Position numbers and translations under genes: made by a program | Shown: piece by piece, positions 1 through 8,619 of the stretch | How the letters are laid out: every line of letters starts with the position of its first letter | Numbering within the stretch: the stretch's first letter is position 1 | Source of the DNA: Acinetobacter pecorum | Lineage (GTDB): Bacteria; Pseudomonadota; Gammaproteobacteria; Pseudomonadales; Moraxellaceae | Assembly: GCF_014837015.1 (NCBI RefSeq) | Contig: NZ_JACSPT010000005.1 | Location: forward strand, 62,001 to 126,000 | Direction of reading: 5' to 3' | DNA length: 64,000 bases | Notes under the pieces: generated by a model | Told to the model about the DNA's origin: nothing | Seen by the model: the letters and a program-made list of their open reading frames with translations, nothing else | The model's database searches: none

Positions 1-775
1 ATGGAATCAGTTGAGCAAAGATGCTTTTGGCATTTACGGTAAATTCACCAACATTGGCATCAGAAGCCAGTGCTGTAGATGAGTAATACAGACCGGTATC
101 AGCAACAATGGTGTCGCGGATAATAGTTTTAGATTTCTCACCGTTGTACCACTGGCGTGCCGATAAACCGACAAAATCAACTTCCAGAGCATCATTTAGA
201 GAGTAAGTGGCAACCTTGTACTCAACATCCTTATTGTTGACCACCATGATCGCAGTGCGTGTTTCAACTTTAGTGATTCGCACATACTGCTCACGCTCTA
301 AGACCTTGCCTTCATCACTGATCAGGACAACCGCATCCCCAACGGATGATTCAGTTTCTTGCGGAAACATGGCCACCTGGAGTGATGACATGCCCTGCCA
401 ATGGGTATCGAGTGGTGTGCCGGCAATCTGCCCGCCTTTGGCTAAATAGTTTTCCACCCGGTTCTGTGCAGACTGACGTTCATCTGTCCAGTTTTTGGTG
501 CTGAATAGCAGTGCTGACACGTTTGGATCTGCGGGCAGTTCAGATACAAATACTGTGGCGCCCATCAATAGGTCAGTGTCTTCGGTTGTGACTGCCGGAA
601 AGACCTTGCGCATGGATACATCACCCATGGTTCGATCCATTTCCGACACGTCATTGAACAGGTTGTTGCTGATGCCATCCTGCACCACTACACCAGAATA
701 TTTACCACCGCCATCCGAGTTATCAGTCAAGCGTTCAGACTTGTAAATTACTAAATCCTTGGTTTCAATCGCCAT
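1..775 (-). CDS. Phage structural protein, partial (runs off left edge)
   Basis: An uninterrupted frame starts at an ATG at 775 and stays open for 258 codons to the edge, so the C-terminus is missing. The N-terminus begins MAIETKDLVIYKSERLTDN. I see no signal peptide, membrane segment or catalytic motif. It overlaps the preceding gene by 11 bases and lies two genes downstream of the tape measure gene, a position where siphoviruses encode distal tail and baseplate proteins. A tail or virion role is inferred from position only. Confidence 0.75.
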   Translation of the reverse strand, partial: MAIETKDLVIYKSERLTDNSDGGGKYSGVVVQDGISNNLFNDVSEMDRTMGDVSMRKVFPAVTTEDTDLLMGATVFVSELPADPNVSALLFSTKNWTDERQSAQNRVENYLAKGGQIAGTPLDTHWQGMSSLQVAMFPQETESSVGDAVVLISDEGKVLEREQYVRITKVETRTAIMVVNNKDVEYKVATYSLNDALEVDFVGLSARQWYNGEKSKTIIRDTIVADTGLYYSSTALASDANVGEFTVNAKSIFAQLIP

Positions 776-1187
776 CGTCGTCTAACTCCGTAAAGCGTAA
801 GGTCACATTAAAATAATCATCCAGTGATACCGCTGGAATTCCTTTTACCGGTGCGGCCTCTAAGGCCCCATCCTGGTGATTAAATTTGACGGTGAATTGT
901 CGGTTGTCGTGTGGTTGTTCAAACTGCAGTCTGAAATTCTCACCTTGAAGCTTGGACCATTCCAAAACAGTCCGTAGTTCACGTAGCTTGATCCAGCCCA
1001 TTTGCGGATCTGCTGGTTGTAAAGTAATTGGTCGTCCAGACTTCTTTTTGCCTTCCTGAATGATCAAAGTGCCATCCATGGTATAGGCCTGATTCTGCTC
1101 AATGGCCTTCCATGAGAATTCATCAGGCCATAAAAAACCGTCCTCTAATGGGACGGTTTCGGATGTTGCTAAGCGAATTAGTTTCAT
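765..1187 (-). CDS. Phage tail-associated protein, unknown function
   Basis: A 140-residue protein starting MKLIRLATSETVPLEDGF, with an acidic C-terminus (LDDDGD). It overlaps the tape measure gene by 4 bases (ATGA) and the next gene by 11 bases, so translation is probably coupled through all three. No family was recognised. Many siphoviruses have a distal tail or tail-completion protein directly after the tape measure, and that is the best guess. Confidence 0.75.
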   Translation of the reverse strand: MKLIRLATSETVPLEDGFLWPDEFSWKAIEQNQAYTMDGTLIIQEGKKKSGRPITLQPADPQMGWIKLRELRTVLEWSKLQGENFRLQFEQPHDNRQFTVKFNHQDGALEAAPVKGIPAVSLDDYFNVTLRFTELDDDGD

Positions 1188-4100
1188 GTCGATTTCGCTA
1201 TACCTTTTAATTGATTTACCAGATTGGTCATCACATCCTTTTGGCTTGCATCACCTGTAAGGGATAGAGTTTGACCTCCGAATTGAATGTTGTAATTCAC
1301 ACTATCACCCCCCTTACCGTAGTCTTTAGTTGATGGTACGGAAGGAATAGACGGCGCGTAGTCATTTAGGCTACTAGATCCGATTGATCTACCATTCTTG
1401 CCAACATACTGCTCCAGCCGTTCAATCTGCTCCATAACATACATGGCATTACCAAGAGCCTTCTGGTTGTCATAGGCAGTGGTCCCATACTTTCTCTTCA
1501 CCCACTCATTGGAAGCTGATTTGTAATAACCACCCGCCACTGGTTCGGCATCTTGAAAGAGCTCTTTGGCTTTTTGCTTGGTATCACCTTCATAACCAAT
1601 ATCCTTAAGCCTCTGTTCAATTTCTTCAACAGAAAGCCCGTGTTTAGCGGTTGTTCCGGTTTTGGATGCCTTCATCTTGCCCTGAGAAGCCATAGCTGCT
1701 TCCGTTGCTTTGCGAGCTTCTTCCCATGCTTCAGTAGTATCGTTACCTGCTCTAACACCCCTACGGCCGAGATCATCGAAGCCATCACCCGCATTACCCG
1801 TGGCATTACGAACACGGTGTAAGCTTTCTTCCACAGCATTATTGGCTTTCACTGAAACTTGGCCGGTTTCACTTACCTGGATCGATAAGCCTAGTGAGGC
1901 AGCTTTGGCATTTGCTGCAGCAATACTTTGAGCATCACCCGAGGCATACGCCAGCTGAATTGTCTTTTCATAAGCCTTTTGAAGATCCGCTTGAGTAGCC
2001 TGGCCACTCTGGCGTACTGTTTCAAAATCAGCCAATGCCATTTGAGCTGACAATCGAAGTTGCTCTTTGGTTTTAATGCCAAGCCGCTCGAAAGCCCTTC
2101 CTGTTTCATCCAAGACATCAGGTAGTTCAGAGGTGGCTCTCTTTATTGCAACAATACCCAATTCAACCTGCTTGGTTGAGAACACACCCTGCGCTTCAAA
2201 CTCACGCATCTTGGCATTTGCCGCATCAATCTCAGCTTGACTTTTCGCCTTACTAAGCCACTCTTCCCATGCTTGGTAAAGAACATCACCAGCCTGTTTA
2301 CCGGTATACCCTGCCTCACCCAACTTAGTCTTAAGTCCATCCAGTTCGTTTCCAGAACTAGAAAAAGACTTAGAAACTTTATTTAGCGAAACATCCAGAT
2401 CCATGCCAAACAGCTTGGCAGCGGCAGATGCTCTTGAATAAGCTGTTTCCGCCACTTGGCCAGATCCAGCATTAGCTTTATTGAGTTCAGCTATCCGTAA
2501 ATTACGATTATTGGCCAGCTCTGCTTCTTTGGTATTAATGGCATTAATGGATGCTTGGGCGGAGGCTAAGGCATTTAGATCGCCAGTCTTCTTGGCTTGC
2601 TCAATCTGTTGTTCTAGAAGCGCACGTTCAACGGCGGCCTGCTTCTGATAAGCCAGATATTCCTCATCGGCCTTTTTAACATTCTCCTTGGCCAGCTTGA
2701 GAGCTTCTTCCTTTTTAGCAGCGCTTTCAGCCGCCTGTTCTGCACTCTGGCCAGCCTGAACACTAACCTTGCCAGCCTCATCGATGGTGACGATATAGCC
2801 CTTAGTCAAGAGATCGGCCTGCATTACGCCGTCCATGACACCGCCATTGGCCTTGATAGCAGCCTCGGCATAGGCTTGAACAGCATTTATCTTTTCGGAC
2901 TCCGTGGCTTTTTTCCCATCAACTTCTGATTGCTGATCAGAAAGTAATCGCTCCAACTCCTGCTTAGATAGAGCTAATCGTTCCGCAGTTTTTTGTCCTT
3001 GAGTTTGAGCTGCCTCATTTAAGCGCTGAACACCTTTGGATTGAAAATTTTGAGCTTCACGATCAGCCTCAGCATAATACTCTTTAGCTTTATCCTTCAT
3101 CAGATCAGCATTTGCGGCGAACTGCTTGCTTACATCGCCCCAGGTAAGTGCAGCCATAACACTATTTGCAGCAGAGGCAAGCATAAAGAAGTTGCCTGTC
3201 GCCACTTTAAGGATAATACCAATTGCTGTAAGACCATCGCTTACAAAACCAAGCGTAATTCCCAACCCTTGGAAAATTCTCTCCAAGAAGCTAACTTGCT
3301 CACCTGCAGACGAAACTCCTCCTGTAAACGAGGAAAAAACCGATAGAGTGCTCGTTATTGATGTATCAAGAACATCAAGAACGCTTGAGCCAAACTCGTA
3401 TACTTGGGATGCTAACTCTTTAACCGCATCATAAGCAGCAGATATGGCATTCTTAAAAGCATCAATGGTGTTGGTGTCTATCCCGCCTTGCAAACCTCCA
3501 ATTAGCGAAGCAAGCCCCAAACCAACATCATCTAAAAATACCTTTATAATCCCAAGATTATCAGCCACCGTAACCAAGGCGTCAGCAACGGCAGCACTCG
3601 AACCATTAGCCTGATCCATTTCACCAATGACGATTTGCCACGATGTAGCTATACGCTGTAGAGCGTTACCAATTGTTGTGGGAAACTTGTTGTAATCAGC
3701 TTCAATCGATGCTGATTGTTTCTGTAACGCCTGGATGACTTTCTCGGCTGATAGCTGACCCTCTCCTGCCATTGCACGCAGCTCACCGGTGGTCACGCCA
3801 AGTGACTGGGCAAGTGCTTTTGAGATACCCGGAGCCTGCTCCATGATGGAGTTGAACTCATCACCACGCAAAACGCCTGATTGCAATGCTTGTGTCAACT
3901 GGACAATTGCGGCTTCTGATGCAGCCGCTGATCCACCACCGGTCTGAATGGCCATATTAATGGTTTTGACTAGATTCAGGCTTTGCTGTTGGGTCATGCC
4001 CATTTGCTTACCAACATCATTCACTTTTGTGAATAGACCTGCAGTAGCATCAAGGCTTGAGTTGGTTATTAATGCCACTTGGTGCACACCAGCCATTGCT

Positions 4101-4801
4101 TGCTGGAAGTTACCACCATCACTGGTTGCGATGTTGATTCGAGCTGAAAGGTTGGTATAGGAATCCGCGGCCTCTGCTAATTCACGAATACCCAAGCCAA
4201 CACCAATTGCAGCCATAGCACCAACAAGAGCATTTACCGCAAATTTTGCTCCATCTATTCCTTTTTTCGCTGACTGAGCCGCTGTATCTGTTTCTCTTAA
4301 GCTGTTGTTGGCTTTACTTACTTCTGCCTGAAATCCACTAAAAGCCTGATCTGCTTGCTGAACTTCTTTTTCAAGTTGATCAACCTGGACTTGTGCTTTT
4401 TCAATATCTGCAGGTGAAGCTTTGGTTTTTGAAAATGATTCAAGATTTTGCTTAGCCTGAGCCAGATCACTCTTAAGCTGACCTAAGGCTTTTTCGGCCT
4501 TATTACCAAAATCTGTAAAGTTCCCCGCTGTGGATTTTGCGTTATCACCAGCATCTTTGATAATGCCTGTAGCAGCATTTAGAGATTGAGAGAGCTTGTC
4601 CGCTAATTCACTGGTACCTTTTGGGATAATATTTCCCATCTCTTTAGAAGCATCAGTAGTCGCCTGTTTTAACCGTTCTGATTCTTGTTTTATTGCATTA
4701 AATACTGACTTAGCTGCATCTTCTGATTGCTTGATGTTGCCAACGAAACCTTTAGTGTCGGCATCCATGATTAATTTGAATGTTAAATTTTTACCAGACA
4801 T
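1184..4801 (-). CDS. Tail tape measure protein
   Basis: A 1205-residue protein that would set tail length and occupy the tail lumen. Residues about 1-200 are Gln/Lys/Glu/Ala-rich and coiled-coil-like. Residues about 210-400 match the conserved tape measure N-terminal domain, with recognisable stretches such as GVLRGDEFNSIMEQAPGIS and TTGELRAMAGEGQLSAEKV. Hydrophobic segments follow around 420-560, then long helical Ala/Gln/Lys-rich stretches to the C-terminus. It is the longest gene in the prophage, lying downstream of the tail tube gene as usual. A hairpin terminator stands just upstream of its start (4831-4846), so late transcription must read through it. Confidence 0.95.
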   Translation of the reverse strand: MSGKNLTFKLIMDADTKGFVGNIKQSEDAAKSVFNAIKQESERLKQATTDASKEMGNIIPKGTSELADKLSQSLNAATGIIKDAGDNAKSTAGNFTDFGNKAEKALGQLKSDLAQAKQNLESFSKTKASPADIEKAQVQVDQLEKEVQQADQAFSGFQAEVSKANNSLRETDTAAQSAKKGIDGAKFAVNALVGAMAAIGVGLGIRELAEAADSYTNLSARINIATSDGGNFQQAMAGVHQVALITNSSLDATAGLFTKVNDVGKQMGMTQQQSLNLVKTINMAIQTGGGSAAASEAAIVQLTQALQSGVLRGDEFNSIMEQAPGISKALAQSLGVTTGELRAMAGEGQLSAEKVIQALQKQSASIEADYNKFPTTIGNALQRIATSWQIVIGEMDQANGSSAAVADALVTVADNLGIIKVFLDDVGLGLASLIGGLQGGIDTNTIDAFKNAISAAYDAVKELASQVYEFGSSVLDVLDTSITSTLSVFSSFTGGVSSAGEQVSFLERIFQGLGITLGFVSDGLTAIGIILKVATGNFFMLASAANSVMAALTWGDVSKQFAANADLMKDKAKEYYAEADREAQNFQSKGVQRLNEAAQTQGQKTAERLALSKQELERLLSDQQSEVDGKKATESEKINAVQAYAEAAIKANGGVMDGVMQADLLTKGYIVTIDEAGKVSVQAGQSAEQAAESAAKKEEALKLAKENVKKADEEYLAYQKQAAVERALLEQQIEQAKKTGDLNALASAQASINAINTKEAELANNRNLRIAELNKANAGSGQVAETAYSRASAAAKLFGMDLDVSLNKVSKSFSSSGNELDGLKTKLGEAGYTGKQAGDVLYQAWEEWLSKAKSQAEIDAANAKMREFEAQGVFSTKQVELGIVAIKRATSELPDVLDETGRAFERLGIKTKEQLRLSAQMALADFETVRQSGQATQADLQKAYEKTIQLAYASGDAQSIAAANAKAASLGLSIQVSETGQVSVKANNAVEESLHRVRNATGNAGDGFDDLGRRGVRAGNDTTEAWEEARKATEAAMASQGKMKASKTGTTAKHGLSVEEIEQRLKDIGYEGDTKQKAKELFQDAEPVAGGYYKSASNEWVKRKYGTTAYDNQKALGNAMYVMEQIERLEQYVGKNGRSIGSSSLNDYAPSIPSVPSTKDYGKGGDSVNYNIQFGGQTLSLTGDASQKDVMTNLVNQLKGIAKST

Positions 4802-4830
4802 GCTGACCTCTAAAATTCAGGCAATAAAAA

Positions 4831-4846
4831 ACCCGCCGAAGCGGGT
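4831..4846 (-). terminator. Rho-independent terminator after the 4905-5297 gene
   Basis: A perfect 6-bp stem (ACCCGC/GCGGGT) with a TTCG tetraloop, followed on the minus strand by a run of six T. It lies just before the tape measure gene and closes the cassette that begins at 5342. Confidence 0.8.
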
Positions 4847-4904
4847 ATAAATTAGAAATTAAAAAGCACCTTATGATGCCTTCTTAATCACGATGATCTG
4901 TAGA

Positions 4905-5297
4905 TTAGCAGACCTGATTCCAAGCTTTCTGGAATTCTTCTGGATTCATATTCTCACCTTCAACGGCAACTATTGTTGGGCTTGCAATAAAGCGCTTAAA
5001 GCCTGTGTATCCACCAAAACTATTTTTACTATTAACTTCACCACAGTTACCATTATGGTTTCTTATTTCAGCGCTATTAGAGTCTTTTAGAAAGTTCTTT
5101 AATGCAATACGTGAATCTGTTTGTACTTGAATTCTTTTTGACTGCTCAGATTGGCTGCTGGCTACAGTTTTTACTGAGGCTTGGACTGGCTCGGCTTGAG
5201 AATCGGAATCATCACTTGCTAAAAAAGGCAAAGCAATAAAAAGCAGTAATGCGAATACCCCCAATAAAATATAAGAACGTTTCATATTCATATCCAT
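4905..5297 (-). CDS. Small membrane-anchored or secreted prophage protein (moron candidate)
   Basis: A 130-residue protein with a basic N-terminus and one hydrophobic segment at about residues 8-27, ending in ALPFLASDD. This would be a signal anchor or signal peptide. The rest is polar and ends in cysteine, with a second Cys near residue 85 (NGNCGEV) that could pair with it outside the cytoplasm. An in-frame ATG at codon 5 is an alternative start. The gene is bracketed by its own promoter-like sequence (5314-5342) and a strong terminator (4831-4846), which suggests expression from the lysogen. No function was recognised; a cell-surface conversion role is inferred. Confidence 0.75.
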   Translation of the reverse strand: MDMNMKRSYILLGVFALLLFIALPFLASDDSDSQAEPVQASVKTVASSQSEQSKRIQVQTDSRIALKNFLKDSNSAEIRNHNGNCGEVNSKNSFGGYTGFKRFIASPTIVAVEGENMNPEEFQKAWNQVC

Positions 5298-5313
5298 AAA
5301 TTATTATTTCCAC

Positions 5314-5342
5314 ATCATAACTTTAGGGTGCTACTTGATCAA
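5314..5342 (-). promoter_or_regulatory. Sigma-70-like promoter for the 4905-5297 gene
   Basis: On the minus strand, TTGATC (5342-5337), a 17-bp spacer and TATGAT (5319-5314). It overlaps the 3' end of the upstream gene and lies 16 bp before the start codon. Confidence 0.5.
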
Positions 5343-5899
5343 TCAGAGACCATTTCTTTTTTAAATGATTCAAAGCCTTTTTTGTCAGACTGAGCCACAC
5401 GTGCAGCTACGGCGTTATTGAAGATTCCCTGCTTATAGAGTTTGTTTGCAGCCTTAACGTAGCTTTGGAATGCACCGTAAGTCATTTCCATGATTTCGCT
5501 ATGCTGATGGCCCATTGATACCAGAAACTGGAATGAATCAAACCAGGTGGATTCATCTTTATTTTTGATGCCACGCTTCGGTTTTTCGTATTTGAAGTAA
5601 GCCTGATTGATCAGAAGCACCGCTTTAAGCAAATCCTTGAATCTTTGCTCATCAGCGGCAAGTTCTACCAGTGATTCATGGTCCAGATCAGTGACGCATG
5701 CCATAGTCGAAATGACTTGAACGCCATGAGCCTTGAATAAAGTATTTAAAATCTCATCTGAATGATTCTGGTCTTTGATGAAGTTCTTCAATACTTCAGC
5801 ATGCATTGCCCAGGTGTCGAAGTCTTTCATTTGGATTTGACATACTTCAATATCATTAACTTTGATACTGCGATTTGTTGCTAGGAAAAAATCATTCAT
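5339..5899 (-). CDS. Possible tail assembly chaperone
   Basis: A 186-residue soluble, mostly helical protein beginning MNDFFLATNRSIKVNDIEV. No catalytic motif or membrane segment is visible. It lies between the tail tube gene and the tape measure gene, the usual place of the lambda G/GT-type tail assembly chaperones, and the N-terminal beta-like plus helical layout would suit that role. I found no convincing -1 slippery site giving a long extension near its 3' end (a shifted frame closes within about a dozen codons). The assignment rests on position. Confidence 0.55.
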   Translation of the reverse strand: MNDFFLATNRSIKVNDIEVCQIQMKDFDTWAMHAEVLKNFIKDQNHSDEILNTLFKAHGVQVISTMACVTDLDHESLVELAADEQRFKDLLKAVLLINQAYFKYEKPKRGIKNKDESTWFDSFQFLVSMGHQHSEIMEMTYGAFQSYVKAANKLYKQGIFNNAVAARVAQSDKKGFESFKKEMVSD

Positions 5900-5911
5900 G
5901 ATGGGGTCTCA

Positions 5912-6070
5912 TTACTTTTCATAATTTGAACACTTGTATTGGGTACCGCTATAAATAAAAAACTTTGTCTCACCATCACAATTCATTTTCTTAAAAGCGA
6001 AAAAAGTAAATACAGATAAGACCATTACAGCAATCACGCATAAGGTAAATATTGCTACTGGTTTATTCAT
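5912..6070 (-). CDS. Small single-span membrane protein, 52 aa
   Basis: An ATG at 6070 is preceded by an AGGA ribosome site about 10 bases upstream. The 52-residue product has one transmembrane segment at about residues 4-25 (VAIFTLCVIAVMVLSVFTFF) and a short polar tail with two cysteines. The stop lies 12 bases before the 5339-5899 gene. It is too short and divergent to assign. It could be a moron product or a membrane component linked to tail or superinfection functions; no lysis motif is evident. Confidence 0.6.
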   Translation of the reverse strand: MNKPVAIFTLCVIAVMVLSVFTFFAFKKMNCDGETKFFIYSGTQYKCSNYEK

Positions 6071-6104
6071 TACGGGGTCCTGAGATAAATTTTAGGCATT
6101 AAAA

Positions 6105-6122
6105 AAGCACCCTAGGGTGCTT
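6105..6122 (-). terminator. Rho-independent terminator after the DUF2158 gene
   Basis: A perfect 18-bp palindrome, AAGCACCCTAGGGTGCTT, followed on the minus strand by a T-run. It starts 4 bases past the stop codon of the 6126-6329 gene. Confidence 0.8.
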
Positions 6123-6125
6123 CTG

Positions 6126-6329
6126 TTAGAGTCTTATTCCGCTAGGTAAAACTCTTGGTGTTTGCTTCCTATATATTTTAAGCATCTCTTGGTTAAAAGC
6201 TTGTTTCTGAATATTATTTTCAGAATTAAACCAAGTGCACTCTACTACTCCTGCATCATTCGTTTCTGATACAGTCATAAGCGGCCCACCCGATTTTAGT
6301 TGAACAACTTCACCTACGTTAAAGCTCAT
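6126..6329 (-). CDS. DUF2158 (YodC-like) small protein
   Basis: A 67-residue protein with the DUF2158 pattern: N-terminal FNVGEVVQLKSGGPLMTVSE, then a VECTWF segment about residues 29-34. DUF2158 proteins are small beta-rich proteins with no firmly established biochemical role. The gene has its own promoter-like element (6362-6389) and a perfect-palindrome terminator (6105-6122), the signature of an independently expressed prophage cassette rather than a virion gene. Family assignment is good; function is unknown. Confidence 0.85.
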   Translation of the reverse strand: MSFNVGEVVQLKSGGPLMTVSETNDAGVVECTWFNSENNIQKQAFNQEMLKIYRKQTPRVLPSGIRL

Positions 6330-6361
6330 CCTTGCCTCATTAATTTAAAATATGAGCTTCA

Positions 6362-6389
6362 TTTATATCTCAATCAGTATATTTTTCAA
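6362..6389 (-). promoter_or_regulatory. Sigma-70-like promoter for the DUF2158 gene
   Basis: On the minus strand, TTGAAA (6389-6384), a 16-bp spacer and TATAAA (6367-6362), about 33 bp upstream of the start codon and directly after the preceding cassette's terminator. Confidence 0.55.
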
Positions 6390-6394
6390 GCATT

Positions 6395-6422
6395 AAAAAA
6401 CCACCTCAGAGGGTGGTTTTTT
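6395..6422 (-). terminator. Terminator after the two-gene membrane cassette
   Basis: An 11-bp stem of AAAAAACCACC with its complement, flanked by A- and T-runs, so it could work in both directions. It lies 12 bases past the stop of the 6435-6947 gene. Confidence 0.8.
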
Positions 6423-6434
6423 GATTTTTCTTAT

Positions 6435-6947
6435 TTAGCAGTGCTTAGATGAAATTCGCTCAACACTTTGCTCAAGAGAGAGCTTGCGTCCTGAAATAAA
6501 AGAATAAAATAAAATCAGAACTAATAGCGGAGATAATACAAACAAGAATATCCCAGCATTTAAGGTCATATTTTTCAACATGGCTCTTGATGCTTCAACA
6601 TTAATTTTCCAAATCTTGTCATTTTGAATCTGCAAAGCCCGCATTCTCTGAGCACTACCTTCATAGTCCTTAGATGTCTTATAGTCAGCCATATCCATTA
6701 TCATTTCAACGACTGTAACTTCTTTACCAATTTCCGGACAATGACCAACGAATGCTTTTGTGTTTGCAAGAAATTCTTTTTCAGAAGCATTTAAAGATTT
6801 TGCATTTTTAATTTCAAAAATCTCTAGCTCATGATTAAGGATATCCAAATCTGCGTCATATAAATCATTGTTAGTCTTAACTACCACTGTTTGATAAAAA
6901 TAATGAAATATCGCCAGAAGTAGCATAACAACTAATAAAATACTCAT
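6435..6947 (-). CDS. Two-span membrane protein, second gene of a prophage cassette
   Basis: A 170-residue protein with an N-terminal hydrophobic segment (about residues 2-17), a central polar region of about 110 residues containing a single Cys (GHCPEIGKE), and a second strong hydrophobic segment near residues 130-150 followed by a basic tail. It overlaps the upstream gene by 4 bases (ATGA), so the pair is probably co-translated. This topology would leave the central domain on one face of the inner membrane. No homology was recognised. Its place in a promoter-to-terminator cassette points to a lysogenic conversion or superinfection-exclusion function (inference). Confidence 0.75.
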   Translation of the reverse strand: MSILLVVMLLLAIFHYFYQTVVVKTNNDLYDADLDILNHELEIFEIKNAKSLNASEKEFLANTKAFVGHCPEIGKEVTVVEMIMDMADYKTSKDYEGSAQRMRALQIQNDKIWKINVEASRAMLKNMTLNAGIFLFVLSPLLVLILFYSFISGRKLSLEQSVERISSKHC

Positions 6948-7318
6948 AATACGCCTCCAGTAGAGGTGGTGGAGATTTTTAAATCTTCTTTTAATTTTTC
7001 AATCAAAGCATTCTGTTTTACCAATTGCTCTTTATGTCGTTTCTTTAAAACCTTCACATACAAACTAACGCATATCAAGGTAATACCAAATAGACTATAA
7101 CCAGAAAGAACATAAGTCCTAAAGTTGTTAACAACTTCTAAGGAAATAGTACTTAGAGTTTCAGGCGGCAAGCGAAACAAAAATAGAATAGCTATAATAA
7201 ACATGCAAAAAAATGGAAATTGTCCAGTGTTAATGGCTTGGATACCTATATCTCTAAACGCCCTAGCCCATGAATAACCAGAGTCGTCTGAAGGATTGAC
7301 TACTTCGACGTTGCTCAT
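6944..7318 (-). CDS. Two-span membrane protein with C-terminal coiled coil
   Basis: The start is placed at the ATG at 7318 (MSNVEVVNPSDDSGYSW) because an upstream in-frame ATG at 7435 falls inside the -35 box of the promoter at 7407-7435. The 124-residue product has two hydrophobic segments (about 35-50 and 68-88) and a Lys/Glu-rich helical tail (KKRHKEQLVKQNALIEKLKE). The gene overlaps the next by ATGA. Together they look like a two-component membrane system encoded by the prophage. No family was recognised. Confidence 0.7.
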   Translation of the reverse strand: MSNVEVVNPSDDSGYSWARAFRDIGIQAINTGQFPFFCMFIIAILFLFRLPPETLSTISLEVVNNFRTYVLSGYSLFGITLICVSLYVKVLKKRHKEQLVKQNALIEKLKEDLKISTTSTGGVL

Positions 7319-7406
7319 AACCCACCACTTTTCCCAAATACATCGCTTGTTAAAATTTGTAGTTTTAAAAAGCCTTCTTATCTTTTGATAAAAGGCCCAT
7401 GTGGGC

Positions 7407-7435
7407 ATATTAGGTGATTGCTCATAATGGGTCAA
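7407..7435 (-). promoter_or_regulatory. Strong sigma-70-like promoter for the membrane gene pair
   Basis: On the minus strand, TTGACC (7435-7430), an exact 17-bp spacer and TAATAT (7412-7407). It lies about 90 bp upstream of the ATG at 7318, giving a short untranslated leader. Confidence 0.6.
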
Positions 7436-7627
7436 TGAATTTCTGTTACCACATGCAAAGAGAAATGGCTACCTCTTTTCCCAACAAGTGCGTTAATTGT
7501 TGTCGCGAAGCACCATCAATCTGCTATTTATCAACAGAAGAAACCGACTTACACCGATTTCTTACTCATCTTCTTATAAGCCTTATCAATAAACTGGTTA
7601 CCCTGATCAAAGACAAAAGCTTTAAAA

Positions 7628-7674
7628 CAGGCACAAAAAAGACGCTAATGCGCCGTAGAGTTCTTTTGTGCCTG
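7628..7674 (-). terminator. Large hairpin after the tail tube gene
   Basis: An 11-bp outer stem (CAGGCACAAAA with its complement) encloses a smaller GGCGC/GCGTC hairpin with its own T-run. It starts 8 bases past the stop of the tail tube gene and separates it from the cassettes. About 190 further bases (7436-7627) hold no convincing gene. Confidence 0.75.
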
Positions 7675-7681
7675 TGTGGGG

Positions 7682-8440
7682 TTAGACAGCAGCTGGAATT
7701 GTCACTACATGACCATAGAGACCCAATGCTGGATCTGATTCTTTCGTCATATCTGATAACGCCTGACCTGAGATTTCATATTGACCCAGTTCTTCATGGA
7801 TCAACGGGAAGTTGGTCTCAGGTGACTTCTTGGTTCGCCACAGTGTTACCGCAACATGATCGCCGTTTGCAGTATTAATTCCCTTAAAGAAGAGCTGATA
7901 CTCTTTTTCAAAGTCTGATGCCAGAGTAGTACGAGTTACAGCACCAGTTTCATAACTTGCCAGAATTGGCATGGTTAAGTCAGCCACATCATGGAAAATT
8001 ACCGTGCCAAACTTGGCATCAAGGGTATAGTTTTCCGGCTCAACTGTTTTAGCTGTACCACTAGTTGAGTCCTTAAATGAAACAGTTTTTAAGTTATAGC
8101 CATCGAGTTTAATCTCTTGACCAGCTACTACAGCGCCTAAAGACACATCCGTTTCGGTTTTAGTTGCCACGGTATGATTCATACCTGACAAGATATATTC
8201 AAGGTTCTCAGGAGTAACCTCTTCTAACTGCCCGGTGAAGTTTACTGATGTGGTAGTAATCATGGTGAAATCGGTAGTTCGCTTACCAGACATTGATTCC
8301 TGATGCTCAATGACATCAGCACCGATCTCCAACTCAAACTCGGGCACGTTCCCAATGTGGCGCATTGCACCAGCAACACCATTGACCAGCTCTGCCAGGT
8401 AGAACTTACCATGTAGAGAAATATAGTTGTTCTTAGCCAT
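7682..8440 (-). CDS. Major tail (tube) protein
   Basis: A 252-residue protein starting MAKNNYISLHGKFYLAEL, mostly beta-strand in character, with Ig- or tube-like segments (TTTSVNFTGQLEEV, TLDAKFGTVIFHD). The size, the position after the tail terminator and head-completion genes, and a strong terminator behind it fit the tail tube subunit, which is needed in many copies. The stop of the upstream 56-residue gene overlaps its start by one base (TAATG). No Ig-like C-terminal extension or frameshift product is apparent. Confidence 0.8.
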   Translation of the reverse strand: MAKNNYISLHGKFYLAELVNGVAGAMRHIGNVPEFELEIGADVIEHQESMSGKRTTDFTMITTTSVNFTGQLEEVTPENLEYILSGMNHTVATKTETDVSLGAVVAGQEIKLDGYNLKTVSFKDSTSGTAKTVEPENYTLDAKFGTVIFHDVADLTMPILASYETGAVTRTTLASDFEKEYQLFFKGINTANGDHVAVTLWRTKKSPETNFPLIHEELGQYEISGQALSDMTKESDPALGLYGHVVTIPAAV

Positions 8441-8610
8441 TACTTTTCATCCCCTGTGGTTTTCTTGGCTGGAGCAGCTTTAGGTTCAGGTACTTCCTGA
8501 ATCACGCCATCTGCCACTAATTTTTTAATTTGTGCATCATCAAGCCCGCCGACTACATCGCCTTTTTGAAAGCGACCGACAGGCTGTAATGCTTTGTATT
8601 GTTTTGCCAT
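8440..8610 (-). CDS. Small virion-module protein, 56 aa (paralogue of the 9991-10329 N-terminus)
   Basis: An ATG at 8610 gives a 56-residue protein with a compact N-terminal part (ALQPVGRFQKGDVVGGLDD) and a Lys/Ala/Pro-rich tail. The same pattern occurs in the 9991-10329 protein (SIGHFMPGDEIKGLEAKQL, then IEEYQEPEEP), so the two appear related. It sits between the tail terminator and tube genes, overlapping the latter by one base. Function unknown; a connector or assembly accessory role is possible. Confidence 0.7.
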   Translation of the reverse strand: MAKQYKALQPVGRFQKGDVVGGLDDAQIKKLVADGVIQEVPEPKAAPAKKTTGDEK

Positions 8611-8619
8611 GACTGGCTC

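Noticed and set aside
5339-5420. Programmed frameshift of the tail chaperone
   Set aside because: A run TTTAAAAAAG is present, but it does not fit the X-XXY-YYZ frame, and the shifted frame stops after about a dozen codons.
7565-7630. Minus-strand end of a protein-like frame (FVFDQGNQFIDKAYKKM)
   Set aside because: Looks like the C-terminus of a phage protein, but no start codon or upstream body exists. Could be a remnant; too short to annotate.
7414-7878. Plus-strand 154-codon frame across the tail tube gene 3' end
   Set aside because: Runs antisense through the tail tube gene and its terminator; composition is that of a shadow frame.
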